From Hyphomicrobiales bacterium (GTDB taxonomy: Bacteria; Pseudomonadota; Alphaproteobacteria; Rhizobiales; Rhizobiaceae), in NCBI GenBank assembly GCA_900470805.1, contig UCCA01000023.1, positions 310,001-374,000 of the forward strand: DNA of 64,000 nt, written 5' to 3'. Below the pieces are notes generated by a model. The model saw only the letters and a program-made list of their open reading frames with translations, was not told the origin of the DNA and made no database searches. The translations under genes and the position numbers were made by a program. This document shows positions 1-9,462 of this stretch, one piece after another (positions within the stretch are counted from its first letter, which is position 1; each line of letters starts with the position of its first letter).

Positions 1-1
1 G

Positions 2-838
2 ATCAAGTTCCTCAACCCGGAATTCGGCCTGAGCGCCGATCAGGTGGCCGAGATCCGCGAATCATACGCGGTCGATTCCAATATCGTCGTCCAGTACGGA
101 CAGACGCTTGCCAACTTCCTGCACGGCGATTTCGGCTATTCGCTGCAGGCAGGCGTACCCGTTTCGGCCCAGCTTGCCACCAATCTGCCGCCGACCCTTA
201 GGCTTGCAGGGCTCGGCTTCGCGGCTGCGGTGACGCTTGCGGTGCTGATCGCCTTCCTGTCGTCGATGGCGCCGTTTGCCTGGCTGCGCAATGCCATCCA
301 GTCGCTGCCGTCCCTCTTCATCTCGGTGCCAGTCTTCTGGCTGGCAATCATGTTGATCCAGATCTTCTCGTTCCGGTTTCGATTGGTGTCCGTCATCAAT
401 CCTGGCCCTTGGGAAAGTCTGATCTTGCCGGTCGCCACGCTCGCCGTGCCGATCGCCGCGCCGCTTGCGCAGATCCTGATTCGCAACATCGACGAGATCC
501 GTACCCGTCCCTTCGTGGCGGTCGCACGCGCCAAGGGCGCCAGCGAGACGCGCCTCCTTTGGCGCCATGTCGCCCGTAACGCCATCTTGCCAACGCTGAC
601 CATCGCCGGCGTTCTGTTCGGCGAACTGATCGCAGGCGCCGTCGTCACCGAGACCGTCTTCGGCCTCAGCGGCATCGGCGGCCTGACCGAAAAGGCCGTT
701 GGCAATCAGGACCTCTCGGTCCTGCAGGCAATCGTCGTCATTTCGGCTGCGGCTTTCGTCACCATCAACCTGGCGGTGGACCTTGCCTATCCCTTGCTCG
801 ATCCCCGTCTCAGAGACAGAAGCGGTGCAGCAGCATGA
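2..838 (+). CDS. Peptide/nickel-type ABC transporter permease (OppB/DppB family), 5'-truncated by window
   Basis: Inner-membrane permease of a peptide/opine/nickel-class ABC importer. The reading frame is open from base 2, so the N-terminus lies outside the window. What is seen is a run of hydrophobic segments and the cytoplasmic coupling loop (RTRPFVAVARAKGASETRLLWRHVARNAILPT, here split as RPFVAVARAKGAS then RLLWRHVARNAILP), which fits the EAA motif that docks on the ATPase. The stop overlaps the next start (ATGA at 835-838), so the permeases are translationally coupled. The substrate cannot be read from the permease. The binding protein should lie just upstream, outside the window. Confidence 0.92.
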   Translation: MKFLNPEFGLSADQVAEIRESYAVDSNIVVQYGQTLANFLHGDFGYSLQAGVPVSAQLATNLPPTLRLAGLGFAAAVTLAVLIAFLSSMAPFAWLRNAIQSLPSLFISVPVFWLAIMLIQIFSFRFRLVSVINPGPWESLILPVATLAVPIAAPLAQILIRNIDEIRTRPFVAVARAKGASETRLLWRHVARNAILPTLTIAGVLFGELIAGAVVTETVFGLSGIGGLTEKAVGNQDLSVLQAIVVISAAAFVTINLAVDLAYPLLDPRLRDRSGAAA

Positions 839-1716
839 CCAGCATCGACACATTTACCCAGCTCAACGCCGTCACGCCTGAAGACAGGGCGGGCAGACGT
901 CGCGGCTTCGGCGCCGCCTTGCGCCATTTCCCGTTCGGTCTTGCGCTGGCATGGCTGGTTCTCGCGACGGTACTTGCCTGGGCCGTAGTCCCTTGGCTCT
1001 TCAGCACTTACGATCCGTTGCAAGGCACGCCGGGCGGACAGCTAAAGGCGCCGTCCGCAGCGCACTTGCTCGGGACGGACTCGCTCGGCCGCGATCTCTT
1101 CGCCCGTATCGTCCACGGGGCCGTACATTCACTCTCGGGCGCAGTTGCAGCGGTTGGTGTCGGACTCGTGGTGGGAAGTGCGATCGGGCTGATCGCCGGT
1201 TCGGTACGAGGACGTGTCGATGAGGTGCTCATGCGCCTGGTCGATGTGCTTCTTTCAATCCCGACACTCCTGCTGTCGCTCAGCATCATTATCCTGCTCG
1301 GCTTCGGCACGATCAATGCTGCGATTGCCGTCGGCGCCACGGCGATTGCCGGCTTTGCTCGTCTGATGCGGTCAGAGGTGGTGCGTGTACGCAATGCCGA
1401 GTTCGTCGAAGCCGCCTTCGGCAGTGGCGGAACGTTCGCCAAGGTGCTCTGGCGCCATATCCTGCCCAATTCGCTGACCTCCGTCGTCGCCTATACGGCC
1501 GTGCAGTTCGGCTGGGCGATCCTGCAGATCTCGACGCTCGGCTTCCTCGGATATGGTGCTCCGCCTCCGACGCCGGAATGGGGTCTTCTGATCGCTGAGG
1601 GCCGCAACTATCTCGCCACTGCCTGGTGGCTGACGGCAGCGCCCGGCCTTGTCGTGGTCGCGGTCGTGCTTTCGGCAAACCGGATCAGCCAGTCGATAGG
1701 GAGGAACGCCCGATGA
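835..1716 (+). CDS. Peptide/nickel-type ABC transporter permease (OppC/DppC family)
   Basis: Second inner-membrane permease, 293 aa, normal length for OppC/DppC. The N-terminal cytoplasmic tail is followed by a first membrane helix near residues 40-60, then the family-typical periplasmic stretch with HLLGTDSLGRDLFARI. The EAA-type coupling loop is RVRNAEFVEAAFGSGG with LWRHILPNS after it. It starts inside the stop of the first permease and its own stop overlaps the ATPase start (ATGA at 1713-1716), a tight operon with fixed stoichiometry. Family assignment is secure; substrate is unknown. Confidence 0.94.
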   Translation: MTSIDTFTQLNAVTPEDRAGRRRGFGAALRHFPFGLALAWLVLATVLAWAVVPWLFSTYDPLQGTPGGQLKAPSAAHLLGTDSLGRDLFARIVHGAVHSLSGAVAAVGVGLVVGSAIGLIAGSVRGRVDEVLMRLVDVLLSIPTLLLSLSIIILLGFGTINAAIAVGATAIAGFARLMRSEVVRVRNAEFVEAAFGSGGTFAKVLWRHILPNSLTSVVAYTAVQFGWAILQISTLGFLGYGAPPPTPEWGLLIAEGRNYLATAWWLTAAPGLVVVAVVLSANRISQSIGRNAR

Positions 1717-3365
1717 GCACATCCACAAATGCCGTTCTCGACGTTCGCGATCTGCACGTCTCCTACAGCCAGGGCGACGGCCGCTCGTCAGTGGTGCATG
1801 GCGTATCCTTTACCGTCCAGCCGGGCGAGGTCGTGGCCCTCGTCGGCGAAAGCGGATCCGGCAAGACGTCGACGGCACAGGCCGTGATCGGCCTTCTTGC
1901 CGAGAACGGCCGCATCGACAGCGGCGCGATCCTTCTCAATGGCGAAAACATCAGCCGGTGGAGTGCCAGACGCCTGCGCGGCATTCGCGGCGCCGTGGTC
2001 AGCCTTGTGCCCCAGGATCCCGGAAGCTCGCTCAATCCGGTGCTCACCATTGGCACCCAGGTGCGGGAAATTTTGGAAATTCACGGCCGGCTCGACCGGC
2101 GCGAAGCCGATCGCAAGGTCATCGAACTTCTCAACAATGTTGGCCTGTCCCAGCCGGAACTGCGCGTGCGCCAATATCCGCACGAACTTTCGGGCGGCAT
2201 GAAACAGCGCGTACTGATCGCCATCGCCATTGCGCTCAGGCCAGCGCTGATCATCGCTGACGAGCCGACTTCGGCACTCGATGTCACGGTGCAGCGGCGG
2301 ATCCTCGACTTGATCGACGACCTGCGCCGGGAATACGGAACCGCCGTGCTGCTGGTGACGCACGATCTCGGTGTTGCCGCTGACCGTTCCGACAAGATCA
2401 TCGTGCTGCAGGGCGGCCGCATCCAGGAGCAGGGTCGAACGGCCGACGTGCGGGCATCTCCGCAAAGCGCCTATACCCGCAAGCTTCTGTCGGACGCACC
2501 GTCACTTGCGGCGGCCAGGCCACGACCTCCGGTGGAAATCGGCCGGCCAGCCGCTCTCACCATCACCAATCTCGTACAGGACTTTCCGCTACCCACGGGC
2601 AAGACCTTTCGCGCCGTCGATGGCATCTCCTTCACCGTCGCACGCGGTACTACGCATGCGGTGGTAGGGGAATCCGGTTCCGGCAAAACGACGACGATCC
2701 GCTCGATCGCCGGCTTCCAGAGACCCACCAGTGGCGAAATCCGGATCGGCGATTTCGATGTCGGCAGCCTCAAGTCCGAAGCGCTTCGGCAGTTCCGCCG
2801 CAAGGTGCAGCTCGTCTACCAGAACCCCTGGGCCTCTCTCGATCCGCGCCAGACCGTCCAGTCAATCGTGGAGGAGCCGCTTCTCAACTTCGAAGCGCTC
2901 ACCCGCGATCAGCGGGCGGAGCGTGTGCGTGCCATCATCGAGCGGGTCGGGTTGCCCGCAGCTGTCCTGTCACGCCTGCCGCATGCGCTATCGGGTGGTC
3001 AGCGCCAACGCGTTGCGATCGCCCGCGCACTGGTGCTGGAGCCGGAAGTGGTGGTGCTTGACGAAGCAGTGTCCGCGCTCGACGTCACCGTTCAGGCGCA
3101 GATCCTGACGCTTCTCGCCGAATTGCAGCGTGATCTCGGCCTCACCTACGTGTTCGTATCGCATGATCTCGCCGTTGTTCGGCAAATCGCCGATACGGTT
3201 TCCGTTCTCCACAACGGCCGGCAGGTCGATTACGGCACGGTGGAGGACGTCTTCTCCTCGGCAGCAACCGCCTATACCCGCGAACTGATCGAAGCCATTC
3301 CCGGCACAAAATTCCCCCGTGCCGAAACTCCCCGGCAGCTATTAGCAGCAGGACCTCTGTCATGA
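1713..3365 (+). CDS. Fused double ATPase of a peptide-type ABC importer (DppD-DppF fusion)
   Basis: 550-aa cytoplasmic ATPase carrying two complete ABC domains in one chain, replacing separate DppD and DppF. Domain 1 has Walker A GESGSGKT (about residues 45-52), signature LSGGMKQRV and Walker B LIIADEPTSALD. Domain 2 has GESGSGKTT, LSGGQRQRVAIARA and VVVLDEAVSALD, where the usual DEP is DEA. The start at 1713 is chosen over an upstream in-frame codon at 1626 because it has GGGAGGAA just before it and overlaps the permease stop. Its own stop overlaps the following monooxygenase start (ATGA at 3362-3365), so the oxidative genes downstream belong to the transporter operon. Confidence 0.95.
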   Translation: MSTSTNAVLDVRDLHVSYSQGDGRSSVVHGVSFTVQPGEVVALVGESGSGKTSTAQAVIGLLAENGRIDSGAILLNGENISRWSARRLRGIRGAVVSLVPQDPGSSLNPVLTIGTQVREILEIHGRLDRREADRKVIELLNNVGLSQPELRVRQYPHELSGGMKQRVLIAIAIALRPALIIADEPTSALDVTVQRRILDLIDDLRREYGTAVLLVTHDLGVAADRSDKIIVLQGGRIQEQGRTADVRASPQSAYTRKLLSDAPSLAAARPRPPVEIGRPAALTITNLVQDFPLPTGKTFRAVDGISFTVARGTTHAVVGESGSGKTTTIRSIAGFQRPTSGEIRIGDFDVGSLKSEALRQFRRKVQLVYQNPWASLDPRQTVQSIVEEPLLNFEALTRDQRAERVRAIIERVGLPAAVLSRLPHALSGGQRQRVAIARALVLEPEVVVLDEAVSALDVTVQAQILTLLAELQRDLGLTYVFVSHDLAVVRQIADTVSVLHNGRQVDYGTVEDVFSSAATAYTRELIEAIPGTKFPRAETPRQLLAAGPLS

Positions 3366-4396
3366 CCAACGCCGCCCCGAAACGTCTGGGTTTCTTCACC
3401 CGTCTCCTTGATGATGCGCCCGCCGGCGAGCGTTATCGCCTCGCGTCGGAGCAAATCATCCATGCCGAAGAAAACGGCTTCGACAGCGCCTGGATCGCCC
3501 AGCACCATTTTCACGCGGACGAGGGCGGACTTCCATCTCCGGCGGTGTTCCTCGCGCACGTCGCTGCCCGGACGTCGAAAATCCGTCTTGGCACCGGGGT
3601 CATCACGCTGCCTATGGAAAACGCGCTGCGCGTAGCCGAAGACACGGCGGTGCTCGATCTCCTATCCGCAGGCCGGCTTGAGGTCGGCTTCGGCACCGGC
3701 GGCACCAGGGAATCCTTCGAGGCTTTCGGCATCGAAGCGGACCGCCGTGGCGAGGTTTACGCGGAGAACCTGACAGTCGTGCGTGACGCCTGGGCCGGAA
3801 AGGCGCTGCATGGCGGAAATCACCTTTATCCTGACGCTCCGAGCCTTCTCGACCGGGTCTGGCTTGCGACCTTTTCGGCGAACGGGGCGCGCCTCGCTGG
3901 CCTCGGTGGCAACGGCCTGCTGCTTTCCAGAACTCAACCGCGCCCGTCGGGCACGCCGGATGCGACACTGGACGAGATCCAAAACCCGATCATAGATGCC
4001 TATCTTTCCGCTTTGCCGACAGGCCGGGAGCCACGCATTCTGGGTTCGCGCAGCCTGTTCGTTGCTGATGACCGCAAGCGGGCCCTTGAGTTCGCCGAAA
4101 TCGGCCTGCGCCGCGTTGCCGACCGGTTCGCCGCGGCTGGACACCGCATCCCTGGCAATCGCTTGGAAGATCTGATCAAGGCGCTCGACAGCCATGTCGG
4201 CACGCCGGACGACGTGATCGCGTCACTGCGGCAGGACAGCACCCTGGCGCGGGTCACGGATGTCGCCTTTCAGGTTCATTCCATCGATCCACCACATGGC
4301 GAAATCCTTCGGTCGATCGAGTTGATCGCTTCAGAAGTCGCCCCTGCCCTCGGCTGGGGGCTCTCTTTGGATCCACGGCTTGTTGCCGCCCAGTAA
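3362..4396 (+). CDS. Luciferase-like FMN-dependent monooxygenase (KPN_01858-type)
   Basis: 344-aa bacterial luciferase-like (LLM) TIM-barrel flavin monooxygenase. The core runs from RLGFFTRLLDD at the N-terminus through SAWIAQHHFHADEGG, the LGTGVITLPMENALRVAED strand and the GRLEVGFGTGG loop. By gene order and sequence it matches the LLM subfamily named after KPN_01858, which is found beside the two CMD-domain proteins that follow here. It is translationally coupled to the ATPase gene. Inference: the imported compound is oxidised by this enzyme with reduced flavin. The substrate is not known; an alkanesulfonate-type or other LLM role cannot be excluded. Confidence 0.85.
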   Translation: MTNAAPKRLGFFTRLLDDAPAGERYRLASEQIIHAEENGFDSAWIAQHHFHADEGGLPSPAVFLAHVAARTSKIRLGTGVITLPMENALRVAEDTAVLDLLSAGRLEVGFGTGGTRESFEAFGIEADRRGEVYAENLTVVRDAWAGKALHGGNHLYPDAPSLLDRVWLATFSANGARLAGLGGNGLLLSRTQPRPSGTPDATLDEIQNPIIDAYLSALPTGREPRILGSRSLFVADDRKRALEFAEIGLRRVADRFAAAGHRIPGNRLEDLIKALDSHVGTPDDVIASLRQDSTLARVTDVAFQVHSIDPPHGEILRSIELIASEVAPALGWGLSLDPRLVAAQ

Positions 4397-4420
4397 ACGC
4401 CAGTTAACGAAGGACATACC

Positions 4421-5017
4421 ATGACCGCGACAATCGACGTCATCGACCATCTCGTCGGGATCGTCCCCGGCTCCGCCGGCGACACGCTGCGCACCAGACG
4501 CCCGATCACCAAGGAACATGCGCAGAAAAGCTGGGACGCACTTTTTGAGCCTTCGGATGCCAGCCAGGCATCGCACGCGGAACGTTTCGCGGTTGCTGCT
4601 TTCGTTGCGGCACTTCATGGCGCGCCGCAGATTGCTGCTTTCTATGGCGAGAAGTTCGCAACGACTGAAAACGACCCCGTGCGTCTTTCCGCGGTCAAAG
4701 CACTGGCAGAGCTTCATGCCACGCAGGGTCCATACGGCCACTATGCCGAAGGCCCCCTGACCGAAGAAAATACCGATGGCCCGATCCTGACTATCGGACA
4801 GGCGGACCGGAATCTGCTCGGTGAACGGCTTTCAGCAGCCCTTGAGCACGCGCACCTGCTGACCTTCCATCCGAGGGATGCCAGCCCCGCCTCACTGCAG
4901 AAACTCATCTCCGCCGGCTGGAGCACGACCGGCATCGTGACGTTGTCGCAGCTCGTTTCTTTTCTCGCTTTCCAGATCCGCGTCGTCGCCGGTCTCAAGG
5001 TCCTGGCCGCGGCCTAA
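4421..5017 (+). CDS. CMD-domain protein, Avi_7170-like
   Basis: 198-aa all-alpha protein of the carboxymuconolactone decarboxylase/AhpD superfamily, resembling the family named after Agrobacterium vitis Avi_7170. A good ribosome-binding site (GAAGGA) precedes the ATG. The sequence contains no cysteine, so it cannot do AhpD-type thiol peroxidase chemistry. It probably partners the CxxC-containing paralogue immediately downstream or has a structural role. It sits between the LLM monooxygenase and the AhpD-like gene in one + strand operon with gaps under 30 bp. Confidence 0.8.
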   Translation: MTATIDVIDHLVGIVPGSAGDTLRTRRPITKEHAQKSWDALFEPSDASQASHAERFAVAAFVAALHGAPQIAAFYGEKFATTENDPVRLSAVKALAELHATQGPYGHYAEGPLTEENTDGPILTIGQADRNLLGERLSAALEHAHLLTFHPRDASPASLQKLISAGWSTTGIVTLSQLVSFLAFQIRVVAGLKVLAAA

Positions 5018-5030
5018 CGGAGAATTTCCC

Positions 5031-5633
5031 ATGTCAGATACCGTCATCGAGCCTACGATCGAAAACCCGCCGGTCGCCTTCACCCAGGACAAGATCGGCT
5101 GGACCGGCTGGCTTCAGCCGCTGACCGAACCGGAATTGACCGATCGGCACTACGAAGCGCTGGTCGACAAGGCACGTGCGAAGAACCCTTATTTCGCACT
5201 GCTGGTTCGCGATCCCGATATTCTCGAAGCCCGTACCAAGACCGACAACGACATTTTCTACAACATTGAGGATGGTCTGCCGCGCGCCGAACGCGAACTC
5301 GCGGCAACGGCTGCTTCGCGGCTTAACGGCTGCATTCTTTGTGCTTCGGTCCATTCACGTTTTGCCTCGCAATATTCCAAGCGGGATGTCGATGTGCAGA
5401 AGCTGTTGGATGACGGCGTGGACGCGGACCTCGGCGAACGCTGGAATGCAATCGTTGCGGCTTCGGTTGCCTTGAGTGCCACGCCGCCGGCGTTCACCGC
5501 CGAACACGCGCAGCGTCTTCGCAAGGCAGGTCTGTCCACCGAAGAAATTTCTGACGTCGTGCACGGCGCCGCCTTCTTCAACTGGGCCAACCGCCTGATG
5601 CTGTCCATCGGTGAACCCACCCCGGCAGCGTGA
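5031..5633 (+). CDS. Alkylhydroperoxidase AhpD-like protein, Avi_7169-like
   Basis: 200-aa CMD/AhpD-fold protein with the redox-active motif CILCASVH (CxxC plus the following histidine), as in AhpD peroxidases. By context and sequence it resembles the family named after Avi_7169, usually encoded with the LLM monooxygenase and Avi_7170-type genes upstream. GGAG lies before the ATG and only 13 bp separates it from the previous gene. Inference: it removes organic peroxides formed by the flavin monooxygenase, or takes part directly in the oxidation pathway. Confidence 0.85.
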   Translation: MSDTVIEPTIENPPVAFTQDKIGWTGWLQPLTEPELTDRHYEALVDKARAKNPYFALLVRDPDILEARTKTDNDIFYNIEDGLPRAERELAATAASRLNGCILCASVHSRFASQYSKRDVDVQKLLDDGVDADLGERWNAIVAASVALSATPPAFTAEHAQRLRKAGLSTEEISDVVHGAAFFNWANRLMLSIGEPTPAA

Positions 5634-5652
5634 CAGAGTTGGACCGCTCTCC

Positions 5653-6516
5653 ATGACCCACCCCGTTCTCGGCGTGGACCACGCCTATCTTCTGGTCCAC
5701 GACCTCGATGTCAGCGCCGAGCACTATCGGAGGCTCGGATTCACGCTCTCGCCGCGCGGCCTCCACAGCCCGCAGATGGGAACCGGCAACTACACGATCG
5801 TCTTTGAGAACGATTATCTGGAACTGCTGGGCGTCGTCAGCGAAACCACGTTGAACACACAGCAACGCGAAGCGCTGGCCAGATACGGAGAGGGTGTGCA
5901 GGCGATCGCAAACCGCACCGACCGTGCGGATGCCGCCAAGCCGGCGCTTGATGCTCTCGGTATCGGGACCGGCGACGTCGCGGCCTTTTCTCGTCCGCTA
6001 CCGCTGCCCGGTGGCGGCGAAGGCACGGCCAGTTTCCGAACGTTGAGCTTCGAGCCCTGGGAAGTGCCGCTTGGCCACTTTTTCCTGTGCCAGCACGAAA
6101 CCCCGCACATGGTGTGGCGGCCGGAACTGCAGCGGCATGACAGTGGCGCGGTCGCGCTTGGCGCGATAGTCGGCATCAGCGACAGGCCACGCGAGACCGC
6201 CGAAACCTATGCCCGGTTTTATGCGGCCGGGGAGGTCAGCGAGGCTGAAAGCGGTTATCGCGTAACGACCGGCAAGAACTCGGCATCGCTTGTGTTTCTG
6301 GACAAGACGGCCGCGGAAGACATGTTCCCGCACACCGACATCGCAGGCACGCCCGCCAACGGCTTTACCGCGCTGCGTATCCGGGTCCGGGATATCAAGC
6401 ACACCCGAGACGTATTGCTCGAGCACGGCGTCGCTTTCGTGGCGACATCGCGCGGTGGACTTATCGTGAAGCCACAAGACGCGAGCGGCGCGATCATCGA
6501 ATTTGCAGAACACTGA
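5653..6516 (+). CDS. VOC/glyoxalase-like domain protein
   Basis: 287-aa protein whose first half (VLGVDHAYLLVHDLDVSAE) is the beta-alpha-beta start of a vicinal-oxygen-chelate fold. A second module near residues 170-285 ends in a glyoxalase-like strand pair (GGLIVKPQDASGAIIEF). Such proteins bind a divalent metal and act as dioxygenases, lyases or isomerases. The ATG at 5653 is preferred to in-frame codons overlapping the previous gene because the homologous region begins there. It is the last clear member of the transporter-monooxygenase operon. The exact reaction is not evident. Confidence 0.8.
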   Translation: MTHPVLGVDHAYLLVHDLDVSAEHYRRLGFTLSPRGLHSPQMGTGNYTIVFENDYLELLGVVSETTLNTQQREALARYGEGVQAIANRTDRADAAKPALDALGIGTGDVAAFSRPLPLPGGGEGTASFRTLSFEPWEVPLGHFFLCQHETPHMVWRPELQRHDSGAVALGAIVGISDRPRETAETYARFYAAGEVSEAESGYRVTTGKNSASLVFLDKTAAEDMFPHTDIAGTPANGFTALRIRVRDIKHTRDVLLEHGVAFVATSRGGLIVKPQDASGAIIEFAEH

Positions 6517-6585
6517 GGGAGACCGCCTGGACGGTGAAAGGGCGCGCTACAGACCGGCGCATTCACCGCCGCCGGAAGAGAGCGC

Positions 6586-7524
6586 GTGACATCCATACCC
6601 AAACGCAAACACCCCCGTCACGAAGCGTGGTTTAGCGAACTGTCGCTCGGCAATTCGAGCCGGAGCGGACTTGGCGGGCGCGAGGGCGACGAGCAATCCG
6701 GAGCCGTCCTGGAACGCGCATGGGATGCCGGTATCCGCTATTTCGATACGGCCCCCTATTACGGCAGCGGATTGTGCGAACGCCGCCTCGGACATGGCCT
6801 TGTCTGGCAACCGCGGCAGGACTACCTGCTGTCGACGAAGGTCGGGATAGACCTCGACCCGTTCTCACGCCGGCCAGCTGTGACCCGGCATTATTCACAC
6901 CACGCGGGCTTTGCGCCGATCTGCGATTACAGCGAAAAGGGTATTGCTGCGTCATTCGAAAAATCGCTGCACCGCATAGGTATTCCATCTGCGGATATCG
7001 CCTACATGCACGGGCTTTCGATTTGCGGCGGTGGAATCGAGGCGGCGCTCGATACCGGCATGCCGGCTCTGATTGACCTGCGCGAAAGCGGCCGGGTCAG
7101 CATGATCGGCGTGGGAGCCAATACGCCGGCAATCGCCATGGCATTCCTGGAACGCTACGACATCGATCTTCTTCTCTTTGCCGGGGGCTTTTCACTGCCG
7201 GACCACACCGGTGCCAAGGATGTCATCTCCCTGTGCGCTGAGCGCGGTATCGGGGTCATTGCGGCCTCGCCTTTCGGCAGCGGACGCTACTTCTTGCCCG
7301 AAAACCAACCGTTTCGGCAAACACTCCAGCGGCATTGCCTCGAATTCGGAGTGTCCGAAGATGCCGCGGTCCTGCAGTTCGGGCTTCGCTACTCCTCCGT
7401 TTTGTCCGTTCTCTGGTCGACAAAAACGCCTGCCAATGTGTGGCCGACGGTAGCGGCGATGCGGGAGGCGATTCCAACCGAGTTCTGGTTAGCACTTGCA
7501 CACCATGGCATCGTGAAGTTTTGA
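6586..7524 (+). CDS. Aldo/keto reductase (D-threo-aldose 1-dehydrogenase-like)
   Basis: 312-aa NAD(P)-dependent aldo/keto reductase with the catalytic tetrad visible: Asp and Tyr in YFDTAPYYGSG, Lys in LLSTKVG and His in DIAYMHGLS. The pattern APYYGSGLCERRLG is typical of the D-threo-aldose/L-fucose dehydrogenase branch. The most probable start is a GTG at 6586, 69 bp after the VOC gene, with only a weak ribosome-binding site. The N-terminus before residue 15 is unusual for the family, so the true start may differ. Likely co-transcribed with the upstream oxidative operon. Confidence 0.82.
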   Translation: MTSIPKRKHPRHEAWFSELSLGNSSRSGLGGREGDEQSGAVLERAWDAGIRYFDTAPYYGSGLCERRLGHGLVWQPRQDYLLSTKVGIDLDPFSRRPAVTRHYSHHAGFAPICDYSEKGIAASFEKSLHRIGIPSADIAYMHGLSICGGGIEAALDTGMPALIDLRESGRVSMIGVGANTPAIAMAFLERYDIDLLLFAGGFSLPDHTGAKDVISLCAERGIGVIAASPFGSGRYFLPENQPFRQTLQRHCLEFGVSEDAAVLQFGLRYSSVLSVLWSTKTPANVWPTVAAMREAIPTEFWLALAHHGIVKF

Positions 7525-7755
7525 TGCCGTCAATCCTATTCGGCGCGGCACGTGCCAGCATGCCAGCGCCCTGATAAAAGGGCTGCTGAATTGCCGACGA
7601 ACCTTCCGCTGCACCCAGCGACCGCACAGACCAAACGCCGTCAGGCGCGACGGCCAAGCACCAATGCCGGGGATCGGACGTTACCTCCTGCCACTTATTG
7701 ACTCACCGACGGTTGAACAATACCCTGCGAACTCGGTCGTTGGGCTTGTCCTCAC

Positions 7756-9462
7756 ATGACGGATCAATCTCTTCAGCGGCGACTTGCCGCCATCGTGGTT
7801 GCGGATGTGGTGGGATATTCCCGCCTGATGGAGGCTGATGAAGTCGCAACGCTGGCGAACCTCAGGGAACTGCGTTCTGGCGTTATCGAGCCGGCCGTGA
7901 TGCGCCACAGCGGTCGCATCTTCAAGGTCGTCGGCGACGGATTCCTGATCGAATTCGGTAGCGCTGTGGAGGCAGTCGCCGCAGCGTTGGAAATACAACG
8001 GGCCGCCACTGATGCTGAGGCTCCCGGAGACCGGCACCTGCTTTTGCGCGTGGGCGTAAATCTGGGAGATGTCATTGACGACGGTTCAGACGTGCTCGGC
8101 GACGGCGTCAACGTCGCGGCGCGCCTCGAGACGCAGGCCGCACCGGGAGGAATCTGCATTTCGGCCAATGTCCACGGCGAGATCGTCGGCAAGATCGACG
8201 ACCGGTTCTTCGATGCAGGCGAACGCTACCTGAAGAACCTCACTCGCCCGGTCCACGTCTGGCATTGGCCGGATGCGCTGCAGAGCATATTGCCGCTGCC
8301 CGAATGCCCCTCGATCGCCGTATTGCCGTTCACGAATATGAGCGGGGACGAGGCGGATGTGCCTTTCGTCGACGGCCTGACCGAAGACCTGATCACCGAC
8401 CTTTCCCGCACGCCGGGGCTATTCGTCATCGCGCGCAATTCCGTCTACGGCTACAAGGGCAAGCCGGTCGACGTACGGCTGGTCGCCCAGGAACTCGGCG
8501 TCCGCTACGTCCTTGAGGGGAGCGCCAGACGCGCAATGGGGCGTGTCCGCATCAATGCCCAATTGTTCGACACGCTTGGCGGCCAGCATTTGTGGGCGGA
8601 CCGGTTTGACAGGACGGTGGACGATGTTTTCGCGCTACAGGATGACGTTAACGCCAAGATTGTTGAAGCCCTCGTTGGTCGGCTGACCATCCCGGCACAA
8701 CGCAATCGGCCGAAGAATTTTGAGGCGTACGATCTCTGTGTCCGCGCCCGCCTGCTGACGGAAGAGTCCCCGCAAACCGAGCGCGAGGCGTATATGCTGC
8801 TCCAGCGCGCGGTCAAGCTTGAGCCATCATATGCCGAGGCGCTCGGCCTGCTCGCCTATAACCGTTGGCTTGCCTGGACACATTTCGGCGAGCCCGAAGA
8901 TCCGAACCGGCGGATGGCCGCGAGCTTCGCGCAGAAAGCGGTCGACCTGGACCCCAACGATGCCGGCTGCCATTACGTCTTGGGTACAATACTGGCTTAT
9001 GAGAGGGAGTGGGAGGAATCGCAGACCGCCTTCGCCAAGGCGCTGGAGTTGGACCCCAACCATGCAGACACCTGGGCGGCCATGTCGGACATATCAGTAC
9101 TGGACGGCAGAATTGCCGACGGACTGGCGCAAATCGAAAAAGCTCTGCGGCTCAATCCCCATCCAACCTGCTGGTATCTTTGTCACCTCGGGCAGGCGCA
9201 ATACGCCGCGCGTGACTATGAGGCGGCAAAAGCCACACTCCGCAGGGAAGACACCTATCGTACCAACTCACGCAAATTCCTGGCTGCAACGCTTGCGCAG
9301 TTGGGCCAACGCGAGGAGGCGCGCCGAGAAGCAGAATTGTTCCTGATCGCCCACCCCCATTTCACGATCGGCCATTGGCTCGGCTCTCAGCCGCTGCGCG
9401 ATGCATCTGTACGAGGCCACTTTGTCGATGGCTTCCGCAAGGCTGGCTTGCCGGAGATGTGA
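7756..9462 (+). CDS. Class III adenylate/guanylate cyclase with FlgO-like and TPR domains
   Basis: 568-aa signalling protein of the rhizobial multi-copy cyclase type. Residues 8-170 form a class III nucleotidyl cyclase, with metal-binding Asp in VVADVVGYSRLME and in FKVVGDGFLIEF, and DVLGDGVNVAARLE in the nucleotide-binding region. Residues about 190-310 (SIAVLPFTNMSGD, then GVRYVLEGSARR and LWADRFDR) match the FlgO-like domain common in these proteins. The C-terminus is a TPR array (for example YAEALGLLAYNRW and LDPNDAGCHYVLG). It is predicted to be cytoplasmic and to make cAMP. It is flanked by gaps of 231 bp and over 300 bp, so it is probably monocistronic. Confidence 0.9.
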   Translation: MTDQSLQRRLAAIVVADVVGYSRLMEADEVATLANLRELRSGVIEPAVMRHSGRIFKVVGDGFLIEFGSAVEAVAAALEIQRAATDAEAPGDRHLLLRVGVNLGDVIDDGSDVLGDGVNVAARLETQAAPGGICISANVHGEIVGKIDDRFFDAGERYLKNLTRPVHVWHWPDALQSILPLPECPSIAVLPFTNMSGDEADVPFVDGLTEDLITDLSRTPGLFVIARNSVYGYKGKPVDVRLVAQELGVRYVLEGSARRAMGRVRINAQLFDTLGGQHLWADRFDRTVDDVFALQDDVNAKIVEALVGRLTIPAQRNRPKNFEAYDLCVRARLLTEESPQTEREAYMLLQRAVKLEPSYAEALGLLAYNRWLAWTHFGEPEDPNRRMAASFAQKAVDLDPNDAGCHYVLGTILAYEREWEESQTAFAKALELDPNHADTWAAMSDISVLDGRIADGLAQIEKALRLNPHPTCWYLCHLGQAQYAARDYEAAKATLRREDTYRTNSRKFLAATLAQLGQREEARREAELFLIAHPHFTIGHWLGSQPLRDASVRGHFVDGFRKAGLPEM

